A DNA stretch of 52,789 nt from an uncultured Alphaproteobacteria bacterium. Lineage in GTDB: Bacteria; Pseudomonadota; Alphaproteobacteria; CAAGCB01; CAG-977. The translations under genes were made by a program, and so were the position numbers. Below are positions 19,290 through 26,959 of this stretch, piece after piece. The stretch spans positions 1 to 52,789 of the forward strand of contig CALYBD010000014.1 of NCBI GenBank assembly GCA_944393745.1. Reading direction: 5' to 3'. How positions within the stretch are numbered: position 1 is the first letter of the stretch; the number at the start of each line of letters is the position of its first letter. The notes below the pieces were generated by a model, which worked only from the letters and a program-made list of their open reading frames with translations, was not told where the DNA came from and did no database searches.

Positions 19290-21284
19290 ATGTCTGATTT
19301 ATTTAATAAAACCGTCGTTGAAATCAATAACGACTATTCCGCCAAGGATATCGAAATTCTGGAAGGACTGGAACCGGTACGGCGTCGTCCCGGAATGTAT
19401 ATCGGCGGAACGGACGAAGCCTCTTTTCATCATCTGGCGGCCGAAATTTTGGATAATGCCATGGACGAAGCCGTTGCCGGCTATGCCAGTGTTATTGAAA
19501 TGGAAATGAATGCGGACGGATCGCTGCGCATCAAGGACAACGGTCGCGGCATTCCGGTTGATCCTCACCCCAAGCACCCGGAAAAATCGGCTTTGGAAGT
19601 CATTATGACGTCTTTGCATTCGGGCGGGAAATTCAGCGGGAAAGTCTATGCGGTTTCCGGCGGCCTGCACGGAGTCGGAATGGCCGTTGTCAATGCGCTG
19701 TCTTCCTCAATGACGGTAGAAGTTGCCCGGGATAAATGCGTTTGGATGCAGCAATATTCCCGCGGCGTGCCGACAACGCCGCTGCAAAAAATCGGTACGG
19801 TATCAAACCGTCGCGGAACGACGGTGATTTTCAAACCGGACACGGAAATTTTCGGTGAACGCCTGCGTTTTAAGCCCAGCGTGTTGTTTCGCATGGCGCG
19901 TTCAAAGGCTTTTTTGTTCAAAGGGGTGGAAGTTCGTTGGAAATGCGATCCCGTTTTGCTGACGGGTGAAGACAAAACGCCGACGGAAGAAATTTTAAAA
20001 TATCCGAACGGTCTGGAGGATTTTTTAAAGTATCGGTTAAAAGACGAAGCCTGCGTGACGCCAAAACCTTTTTCGGGACGTGCCGAATTATCGGGCGGAC
20101 GCGGTCATATTGAATGGGCGATTACTTGGTTGGAAGATTCGGACGCCGGATTTATCAGCTCGTTTTGCAACACGATCAGCACGCCGCAGGGCGGAACGCA
20201 CGAAACGGGATTAAAAACGGCTCTCACCCGCAGTTTGCGCAGTTATGCCGAAATGGTCGGAAATCGCAAAAGCGCGGAAATCACGGCGGAAGACGTCATC
20301 GGATCGGCCGGCATTATGCTGTCTTTGTTTATGAAAGATCCGCAATTCCAGGGACAAACAAAAGAAAAGCTCGGTTCACCGGAGGCTTCCCGCCTGGTAG
20401 ATAATGCCATCAAGGATCCGTTTGATCACTGGCTGTCCGGAGATACAAAAACCGCAACCGCTTTATTAACGTACGTATTGGAACGTTCGGCCGAACGCCA
20501 GCGCAAAAAGAAACAAACGGAAACGGCACGTGCTTCGGCAACCAAGCGACTGCGTCTGCCGGGAAAATTGGCCGATTGTTCCAGAACATCGTCTCAGGGC
20601 ACGGAAATTTTCATCGTTGAGGGGGATTCTGCCGGCGGATCGGCAAAACAGGCCAGGAACAGAGAAACGCAGGCTATCTTGCCTTTGCGCGGTAAAATCT
20701 TGAACGTCGCCAACGCCTCAACGGATAAAATCCTGGCAAATGAAGAAATCAACAATATCACCGAAGCTCTGGGCTGCGGACGTCGGGAAAATTATGACGA
20801 AAATGCTTTGCGGTATGAAAAAATCATTATCATGACCGATGCCGATGTTGACGGGGCGCATATTGCTTCACTGTTGATGACGTTCTTTTACCGTGAAATG
20901 CCCAGGCTGATTCAGAAAGGACATTTGTACCTGGCCGTGCCGCCTTTATACCGTTTGGCATACGGCAGCAAAGTCTTTTATGCGATTGACGATGCGGATA
21001 AGGATCGGATTATAAAAAAAGAATTTAAAAACGCGCAGAAAATCGAAATCAGCCGCTTTAAAGGGTTGGGTGAAATGCCGCCTTCTCAATTAAAAGAAAC
21101 GACGATGGCGCCGGAAAAACGGTTATTGCTGCGGGTATTGATTCCCGATCCGCGCCGGGAAGAAGATCTGCATGAATCGCAAATGACGGCAGAGTTGGTT
21201 GAACAGTTAATGGGATCAAAACCGGAACTGCGTTTCCAGTATATACAGGAACACGCTAAATTTGTCAGCGATCTGGATATTTGA
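19290..21284 (+). CDS. parE: DNA topoisomerase IV subunit B
   Basis: 664 residues, the ParE length rather than the about 800 residues of GyrB. GHKL ATPase: EILDNAMDEAVAG (Asn/Asp ATP site), RGIPVDPHPK, and GGLHGVGMAVVNALS. The transducer and TOPRIM regions are present (EIFIVEGDSAGGSAKQ, PLRGKILNV, MTDADVDGAHI with the metal-binding acids). RRRPGMYIGGTDE at residues 28-40 is the usual N-terminal signature. It powers decatenation of daughter chromosomes with ParC, which is not in this window. A weak ribosome site. The stop TGA overlaps the ATG of the next gene by one base. Confidence 0.95.
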   Translation: MSDLFNKTVVEINNDYSAKDIEILEGLEPVRRRPGMYIGGTDEASFHHLAAEILDNAMDEAVAGYASVIEMEMNADGSLRIKDNGRGIPVDPHPKHPEKSALEVIMTSLHSGGKFSGKVYAVSGGLHGVGMAVVNALSSSMTVEVARDKCVWMQQYSRGVPTTPLQKIGTVSNRRGTTVIFKPDTEIFGERLRFKPSVLFRMARSKAFLFKGVEVRWKCDPVLLTGEDKTPTEEILKYPNGLEDFLKYRLKDEACVTPKPFSGRAELSGGRGHIEWAITWLEDSDAGFISSFCNTISTPQGGTHETGLKTALTRSLRSYAEMVGNRKSAEITAEDVIGSAGIMLSLFMKDPQFQGQTKEKLGSPEASRLVDNAIKDPFDHWLSGDTKTATALLTYVLERSAERQRKKKQTETARASATKRLRLPGKLADCSRTSSQGTEIFIVEGDSAGGSAKQARNRETQAILPLRGKILNVANASTDKILANEEINNITEALGCGRRENYDENALRYEKIIIMTDADVDGAHIASLLMTFFYREMPRLIQKGHLYLAVPPLYRLAYGSKVFYAIDDADKDRIIKKEFKNAQKIEISRFKGLGEMPPSQLKETTMAPEKRLLLRVLIPDPRREEDLHESQMTAELVEQLMGSKPELRFQYIQEHAKFVSDLDI

Positions 21285-21703
21285 TGATACGCCTTTCACG
21301 CGCATCGGAACTGGATGAAATTATGCGCCTGTGGCTGGAATCAAACAGACAGGCGCATGCTTTTATTTGTGATTCATACTGGCTTTCCCACTATGATGCC
21401 GTAAAAACGGAAATTGCAAAAGGCGTCTTTGTCGCCGAACAAAATAACGTTATTACCGGATTTATCGGATTAAGAGGCAATTATATTGCCGGCCTGTTTG
21501 TTCGTGCGGACAAACGCCGTAGGGGAACGGGATCGGCTTTGATTGATTTTTGCAAAGAAAAACGCTCTGTTCTGGAACTGCATGTTTTTGAAAAAAACAA
21601 ATCGGCTTTTTTATTTTATAAAAAAAACGGCTTTAGTGAAATTGAAACCCGGCCGGCCGAAGAAATACCTGAAAATGAAATTTTTATGCGTTGGGAAAAA
21701 TAA
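21284..21703 (+). CDS. GNAT-family N-acetyltransferase
   Basis: 139 residues from ATG at 21284, in the arrangement TGATG with the parE stop, so translation is likely coupled. The acetyl-CoA binding signature is FVRADKRRRGTGSALIDFC (the R/Q-x-x-G-x-G/A loop), with a later VLELHVFEKNKSAFLFYKKNGF strand-helix-strand typical of the fold. Length and pattern resemble YjaB-like putative acetyltransferases. Substrate unknown. Position after parE is likely just operon neighbourhood. Confidence 0.85.
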   Translation: MIRLSRASELDEIMRLWLESNRQAHAFICDSYWLSHYDAVKTEIAKGVFVAEQNNVITGFIGLRGNYIAGLFVRADKRRRGTGSALIDFCKEKRSVLELHVFEKNKSAFLFYKKNGFSEIETRPAEEIPENEIFMRWEK

Positions 21704-21716
21704 GTTGATTTAATTA

Positions 21717-21744
21717 TTGACAGCAAAAAAAAATCAGCTATATT
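21717..21744 (+). promoter_or_regulatory. Promoter of tRNA-Leu
   Basis: TTGACA (21717-21722), a 16-base spacer and TATATT (21739-21744), with the tRNA beginning 17 bases after the -10 box. Good consensus. Confidence 0.65.
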
Positions 21745-21760
21745 TCTGTTTGTTTTAAGT

Positions 21761-21847
21761 GCCCCTGTGGCGGAACTGGTAGACGCGGCAGACTCAAAAT
21801 CTGTTGTCCTTCAAGACGTGCTGGTTCGATTCCGGCCAGGGGCACCA
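21761..21847 (+). tRNA. tRNA-Leu (CAA)
   Basis: 87 bases including an encoded CCA. The acceptor stem is GCCCCTG paired with CAGGGGC, discriminator A. The D-arm (TGGCGGAACTGGTAGACG), anticodon stem GCAGA/TCTGT with loop CTCAAAA (anticodon CAA at 21795-21797), a long class II variable arm and the T-loop GGTTCGATTCC are all readable. It reads UUG codons. Confidence 0.95.
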
Positions 21848-21858
21848 TCTTTTAAGAT

Positions 21859-21881
21859 AGCACCGATTAAGGTGCTTTTTT
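21859..21881 (+). terminator. Rho-independent terminator after tRNA-Leu
   Basis: AGCACC (21859-21864), loop GATTAA, GGTGCT (21871-21876), then a T-run to 21881. Confidence 0.8.
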
Positions 21882-22134
21882 GTTATGTAATCCAAGCCTT
21901 TCAGCCAGTCCGATTTTGGAAATTTCGAAATAAACATTTTTTGATAATTTATCGGACTTTTGGAGCGAAACTTAAGAGAATCAAGCTTTTTGACATTCAA
22001 AATCCCAGTGTAACGCGGCAGTGGATTTTAGACATTTCCGATGTGCTTTTCAGACTCTTTTATGCCACACAAGATAGCGGCAAAATATTTTGAAACTTAT
22101 TTTCTGCAAACGGAAAAAAACGTTTTTTTTAGTC
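21882..22134. other. Gene-free stretch after tRNA-Leu
   Basis: About 250 bases with no convincing gene. One open frame that runs through the tRNA is a shadow. No copy of the tRNA 3' end that could mark an attachment site was found here by eye. Confidence 0.5.
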
Positions 22135-23019
22135 TTATCCGTTTTTAAAATTTTCAATCATCAGTTTTGCAAAAAGGCTTTCTTTCCGGCTGTTCTTTAA
22201 AACCGTTCCGATAAACCACAGCGCTTTACAGTCGGTTTCCCGCGGATTGATTTGATGCAAAGAAAGTTGATTATAGTGCCTCATCACCTTATGTGCAAAG
22301 CTGCGACTGATTTTATAAAACGGAACAAAATCATTGGAACGGGGCATCAGCCCGGCCGCACCGAAATCAATTACCGCTTGTAACGGCTTATCCTGTCGGT
22401 CGTCAATCAGAATATTGCTGCCGCTTAAATCATTATGACAAACGACAGGAACCCTATCAAATTTATCCGTTTGAAAATCATCAGGATTGATTGCATTCTC
22501 CTGCAACAGCTGTTTGATTATGCTGCCATCTTGGTCGGAAGGATTTGTAAAATCCCAATCTTCTGCCTTTGGGGGGATCATATTGTCAATCTCTGTCATT
22601 TCCGCTGTCGGCACACAATGCAGTACGGACAAAAACGCCGCCAGATCATAAGCCAGATTGTCTTCTTGGAATTCGGATAAAACGACCGATTTGTCAAACA
22701 ATCTGCCTTTGATCATTTTATGATAAACAAACCCTTTGGCGATTTTGACATCGGTGATTTTATTTTTAAACGGATCCGGCAGATTCTTTTTAAGCATTTG
22801 ACAAACAAAAGATTCCCTTTGCTGACTGTTCCACACCTCTTGATTAAGAGGGAAACGCACAACAAAATCCGAAATTCTGATCGCAACACATCTTGAACCG
22901 CCTGGTAAAATTTCAAAATCATCTTTATCCGGCACATAAAAAGGAAAGTCAATCGAATGAAGAAGTTTTAATATATTACTTTTATTTTTTTCCTGTTCTT
23001 TATTCATCAAAGCGATCAT
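22135..23019 (-). CDS. APH-type phosphotransferase (aminoglycoside phosphotransferase fold)
   Basis: 294 residues. The kinase core is clear: a glycine/arginine-rich N-lobe (ILPGGSRCVAIRI, VVRFPLN), the catalytic loop VVCHNDLSGSNILID (HxDxxxxN, with Asp as base) and AVIDFGAAGLM (DFG-like metal site). Family members phosphorylate antibiotics, choline, homoserine or other small alcohols; the substrate cannot be read. A residue-5 start (23007) is possible, but no clear ribosome site favours it. The gene lies in a relatively A/T-rich patch next to tRNA-Leu and a broken gene, so it may be acquired. Confidence 0.75.
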   Translation of the reverse strand: MIALMNKEQEKNKSNILKLLHSIDFPFYVPDKDDFEILPGGSRCVAIRISDFVVRFPLNQEVWNSQQRESFVCQMLKKNLPDPFKNKITDVKIAKGFVYHKMIKGRLFDKSVVLSEFQEDNLAYDLAAFLSVLHCVPTAEMTEIDNMIPPKAEDWDFTNPSDQDGSIIKQLLQENAINPDDFQTDKFDRVPVVCHNDLSGSNILIDDRQDKPLQAVIDFGAAGLMPRSNDFVPFYKISRSFAHKVMRHYNQLSLHQINPRETDCKALWFIGTVLKNSRKESLFAKLMIENFKNG

Positions 23020-23098
23020 ATAAGCATCTTTTCTCTTTTAACTTAAATATTTTTATATTATAATTTAATTACATTTATTTTTAAAGGATAATTTTATT

Positions 23099-23910
23099 AT
23101 GAATATCAGGACAATCTTCTTTTGTTTATTTATATTTTCTTTTATGTTGTCGGACAGAATAAAAGCGCAAGAAAATCCGAACGAAACACCGGATTACAAA
23201 ATCGGGGATGCCGTTTATTTTAATCCGTACACGGGACAACAGTGTGACCCGCAGACAGCCTGGACAAAGGACAATCCGTCCGGACAGTGCTTTAAATGGA
23301 ATGTCCTGCAAAACAACGATGAAACGCTGGATTTGATTTCAGATCATAATTTAGGCCCAAAAACGGCCTAGATTGACGAACGGGATTTTATTTCGGCCGG
23401 CGGAACAAAGGAAGAATACGGCACCCGCGGCAATAATAAGTACGGTCTGCTAACGGCTTTAAAAGAGTTGAAAAATGTCAGCAAAGATTTTCAAAACGTT
23501 GAAACTTTAACAACACAAGACAACGTTACCAGAAAAAATGCGGCCGGATCGGAATATACAATCAACTACAACGGCTATAAAGCCCGTCTGGCCGGGGCAC
23601 AGGAATTGGCCGACATGGTTAAAAACAAACCGACAGAAGACGGAACAATCTGGAATGCTTCAACGTACAGTTTTATTCATGCCATGCCGGTTTGGCTGTA
23701 TGCCAATTTGGGACGGCCGACACCGTCGGCGGACAGCCTTTTTATACCGACACGGCCCATTCCGCGGACAACGGCACCGTATGGGTAATCTGCCTGGGCA
23801 GCAATCTGGGAAAAGGATCCGTCAGCGCCGCAAAACGTTACGGACAGGAATTACTGGGAATCCGGCCGGTCATAAAAGTAAAAAAGGCCGTGTTGCAAAG
23901 CCCCGTTTAA
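23099..23910 (+). pseudogene. Broken exported protein of the G-x-RPVI-ending family
   Basis: A good start (AAGGA then MNIRTIFFCLFIFSFML, a signal peptide) leads into YKIGDAVYFNPYTGQQC and KWNVLQNNDETLDLISDHNLG, then a TAG at 23369-23371. The same frame reopens at once (IDERDFISAGG) and runs through NYNGYKARLAGAQELADMV to about 23700, where a frameshift is needed to reach VWVICLGSNLGKGS and the end LLGIRPVIKVKKAV. The pattern (signal peptide, KWxV, DHNLG, GYKARL, ending RPVI) is a known style of exported protein with unknown function. One stop and one frameshift make it a pseudogene. Confidence 0.8.
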
Positions 23911-23969
23911 CGGCGTTTTGCTGTTCTGCAAAGTTGTCGGGCAGATTCGGATAAAATAAGGAAAACCTT

Positions 23970-25178
23970 TTATTTTCTGATAAATGAAGCGGCAAAGAAT
24001 CCGTCTGTCCGAAAAACAGAAGGGTTTAAACGCACTGTTTTGTCCGTTCGTTTTTGACCGGTCAGGTTTTCCAAAACCGGTGAAAGGTCTTCCAAATTAA
24101 AATCGTTATGGTTTTGTAAAAACGTCCTTACCTGATCTTCATTTTCCGCAGGATCCAAAGAACACGTAATATAAAACAGCTTTCCGCCTTTTTTGACAAA
24201 GCGGCAGGCCTTATCCAAAATTTCCCGTTGCGTTTTTATAATACCGGCCGACTGTTGCGGCGTTATGCGCCATCTGGCGTCCGCACTGCGTCGCCATGTC
24301 CCCGACCCCGTGCACGGTGCGTCCACCAAAACCAGATCATACATTTTTAAATTATTGTAATTATTCAGCACAATTACGTTATTTGCCGCCGCCCGAACGG
24401 CTCTGTCCGGCAGATCTCGCATGCGTTTGGGATCATTGTCAACAGCGTAAACAGAGCCTTTTGCCTGCATCATCGCAGACATGACCAGCGTTTTGCCGCC
24501 GGCACCGGCACACCAGTCTATAACCGTTTGTCCCGGTTGTGCCCGTGTTAATAAAGAAACAATTTGAGACCCTTCGTCCTGAATTTCAACCAATCCGTCA
24601 CGAAATAACGACAACGCCGTTACGTTAATCCGCTCATCAATCCGAATTCCCTGCGGAGAAAAAGGCGTTTTTTGCGCCCGAATTCCAGCCTGTTCCAATA
24701 AAGTCAGCACCTGTTTTCTGTCGGACTTTAACGTATTGACGCGCAGATCCAACGGCGCTTCGCCCGTCATGGCAACAATATCCGCCGTATCGATTTTGCC
24801 CTTTAACCATTCCGGACATTCCAGAACGGCCGACGGCAAAGTGTCCGGCAATTGTTTTAAAAAGTTTTTTTCGATTTCGTTTAACGGTACGGGAGCATAC
24901 TTTTCCCCGTTAAACAAAGAAGCCGGATCGCGTTTTTGGAAAAACAGCATCATCATAACGGCCGCCCTGCCCGTCAGCTTTTCCGCGGACAAAGACGACA
25001 GCCGTCCGTAATGGCGCAGCGTCTGCCACACCAGATCGGAAACGACGCGCCTGTCCGTCGAACCGATATAGCGGCGCGTTCTGAAATAAGCATTGATGAT
25101 ATGATCAGCCGGCTGGCGGAAAGCAAAAATTTCGTCCGTCAGTTCTATGGCTGTTTGGATTCTGGCCGATTCTTTCAT
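23970..25178 (-). CDS. RsmB/NOP-family 16S rRNA m5C methyltransferase-like
   Basis: 402 residues. Residues 1-125 are an NusB-like/RNA-binding region; residues 135-160 hold PLDLRVNTLKSDR, the PUA-like start typical of the family. SAM site: VIDWCAGAGGKTLVMSAMM (motif I) and YAVDNDPKRM (motif II). The two catalytic cysteines are in DAPCTGSGTWRR (motif IV) and YITCSLDPAENED (motif VI). It makes m5C in rRNA, probably at position 967 as in RsmB, but other members of the group cannot be excluded. The ATG overlaps the rlmE stop by one base (TAATG), so the genes are translationally coupled. Confidence 0.85.
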   Translation of the reverse strand: MKESARIQTAIELTDEIFAFRQPADHIINAYFRTRRYIGSTDRRVVSDLVWQTLRHYGRLSSLSAEKLTGRAAVMMMLFFQKRDPASLFNGEKYAPVPLNEIEKNFLKQLPDTLPSAVLECPEWLKGKIDTADIVAMTGEAPLDLRVNTLKSDRKQVLTLLEQAGIRAQKTPFSPQGIRIDERINVTALSLFRDGLVEIQDEGSQIVSLLTRAQPGQTVIDWCAGAGGKTLVMSAMMQAKGSVYAVDNDPKRMRDLPDRAVRAAANNVIVLNNYNNLKMYDLVLVDAPCTGSGTWRRSADARWRITPQQSAGIIKTQREILDKACRFVKKGGKLFYITCSLDPAENEDQVRTFLQNHNDFNLEDLSPVLENLTGQKRTDKTVRLNPSVFRTDGFFAASFIRK

Positions 25179-25858
25179 TATTCGCCCTTAAACCCTGTCG
25201 CCACGACATAAAATTCCGAAGATTCTTTGCGGCTGGCCGGCGGTTTGGCGTGTTTGACCGACTTAAAACGCCGCTTCATTTCGTTTAACAGGTTTTGTTC
25301 CGTTCCGCCCTGAAAGATCTTTGCAACGAACGCCCCGTTCGGATTTAAAATCTCGCACGCAAAAGCATAGGCCGTTTCCAACAATCCCATAATGCGCAGA
25401 TGATCAATATCTTTCATGCCCGTCGTATTCGGCGCCATATCGCTTAACACGACATCGGCTTTGTGTCCGTCCAACATTCCTTTTAAAACATCGGGCGCCG
25501 TATCGTCCAAAAAATCCAATTGCGTTGTTTTGGCTCCGGCAATCGGAGTCATTTCCAACAGATCCAGCCCGACAACCAAAGGATTGTCCGGTGCGGATTT
25601 TACCCTTTGAACCGCGACCTGTGTCCAGCCGCCCGGCGCAGCCCCCAAATCAACGACACGTTTTCCCGGCATCAGAAAACGAAACTTATCGTCCAGTTCA
25701 ATCAGCTTAAACGCAGAACGAGCGCGATATCCCTGTTGTTTTGCCATGGCAACATACGGATCGTTTAACTGGCGTTGCAACCACTGAGTGGAAGCCGCCG
25801 ACCTTTTTTTAGCCGTCTTTACGTGCGTTTTTAACATATGAGGAGCAGATTTTTTCAT
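25178..25858 (-). CDS. rlmE: 23S rRNA 2'-O-ribose methyltransferase RlmE
   Basis: 226 residues, as in RrmJ/FtsJ with a basic N-terminal extension. The SAM motif is VVDLGAAPGGWTQVAV, the catalytic tetrad K-D-K-E is visible as YRARSAFKLIE (Lys), VLSDMAPNTTG (Asp), GAFVAKIFQGG (Lys) and the terminal SSEFY (Glu). It methylates U2552 in the 50S subunit A-loop. The ATG overlaps the preceding ppx stop in the sequence ATGA, and the rlmE stop overlaps the next start. Confidence 0.95.
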   Translation of the reverse strand: MKKSAPHMLKTHVKTAKKRSAASTQWLQRQLNDPYVAMAKQQGYRARSAFKLIELDDKFRFLMPGKRVVDLGAAPGGWTQVAVQRVKSAPDNPLVVGLDLLEMTPIAGAKTTQLDFLDDTAPDVLKGMLDGHKADVVLSDMAPNTTGMKDIDHLRIMGLLETAYAFACEILNPNGAFVAKIFQGGTEQNLLNEMKRRFKSVKHAKPPASRKESSEFYVVATGFKGE

Positions 25859-26889
25859 CTTTTTCCCGCTTCTGCATTTTCTTTGCGAATCAAATCCAGA
25901 ACAATGCCTTCGCGCAACCCGCGGTCGGCAATCGTGACTTCACCGATCGGCCACATTTCGCAAATCCCCTGCAAAATCGCGCACCCGGGCAAAGACAAAT
26001 CCGCCCGCTGCGGCCCGATACAGGGGTGAGCTTCTTTTTGTGCATACGGCAGTTTTTCAAGCTTTCTTTTTGCCCGGGCCAGATCTTCGTAGCTCAGCGC
26101 CAATCCGTCAACAACGGCGCGGTTATAAACAGGCAGCCCCAAATGAAAAGCGCCGATTGTCGTAACCGTTCCCGACATGGCAATCATCTGAATATCGCCC
26201 TGTTCAATAATTTTTAAAATACCGTAATGTTTTTCAAAAGGTTGCAAATACGACAGGACTTTTTTCACGACGGCTCTGTACGCTGCGGAAGACAAACCTT
26301 TGCCGGTAAAAGCCTCCGACACGGTAATCACCCCCAGGGGAAAAGACAGCACGCCTTCAATAACGGCCTGATTCTTTTCATCTATTTTTGCCAAAGATAC
26401 TTCCGTGGATCCGCCGCCGATGTCAAAAACCAACGCATGACGAATATTGCGGTTGATCAACGGCACACACCCTGCAACCCCCAAACGGCACTCTTCCTCA
26501 AAAGAAATAATTTCCAGATTTAATCCCGTTTCTTTTTTTACACGGGCAATAAAATCCGGTCCGTTTTTTGCCCGACGGCAGGCTTCCGTTGCCACAAAAC
26601 GCGTCCTGACCGTTTTATATTTTTCCAATCGTTTCGCACACAGTTTTAAAGCAAAAATGGTTCTTTTGATCGCGCGTTCGGACAAAATGCCGTCACTGAC
26701 CAACCCTTCGCCCAGCCGTGTAATTCTGGAAAAAGTTTCCTTTACCGCAAATCCCGTCGGGGTCGGCGTGGCAACCAACAGCCGGCAATTCGTTGTTCCC
26801 AGATCAATGGCCGCAAAAACAGGCGTTAAAGATTTTTTATCTTTAAAAGAGCGACGCTTTTTGTACAGTTTTCCGACTATTTTATTCAC
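25855..26889 (-). CDS. Ppx/GppA-family phosphatase
   Basis: 344 residues. It begins with GTG at 26889: CGGAG lies 7 bases upstream, while the nearby ATG runs straight into a stop. ASKHA fold: AAIDLGTTNCRLLVA (phosphate 1), FSRITRLGEGL, FVATEACRRA, VFDIGGGSTEVS (phosphate 2) and MSGTVTTIGA. Ppx hydrolyses polyphosphate, GppA hydrolyses pppGpp; at about 344 residues without the C-terminal HD domain it belongs to the short group common in alphaproteobacteria. The genes priA, this one, rlmE and the RsmB-like gene lie in a tight same-strand row. Confidence 0.9.
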   Translation of the reverse strand: MNKIVGKLYKKRRSFKDKKSLTPVFAAIDLGTTNCRLLVATPTPTGFAVKETFSRITRLGEGLVSDGILSERAIKRTIFALKLCAKRLEKYKTVRTRFVATEACRRAKNGPDFIARVKKETGLNLEIISFEEECRLGVAGCVPLINRNIRHALVFDIGGGSTEVSLAKIDEKNQAVIEGVLSFPLGVITVSEAFTGKGLSSAAYRAVVKKVLSYLQPFEKHYGILKIIEQGDIQMIAMSGTVTTIGAFHLGLPVYNRAVVDGLALSYEDLARAKRKLEKLPYAQKEAHPCIGPQRADLSLPGCAILQGICEMWPIGEVTIADRGLREGIVLDLIRKENAEAGKR

Positions 26890-26959
26890 GCATCACTCCG
26901 AATTTAAAAAAAACACTTCTTAACTATAAAGGATTCCGGCATACAAGGTACAGTGTTTT

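Noticed and set aside
21761-22093. Reading frame across tRNA-Leu as a gene
   Set aside because: It runs through the tRNA and has no ribosome site or family match.
23369-23371. TAG read-through or recoding in the exported gene
   Set aside because: The gene also has a frameshift further on, and other genes stop with TAG (for example the glutathione peroxidase and NSS genes), so decay is simpler than recoding.
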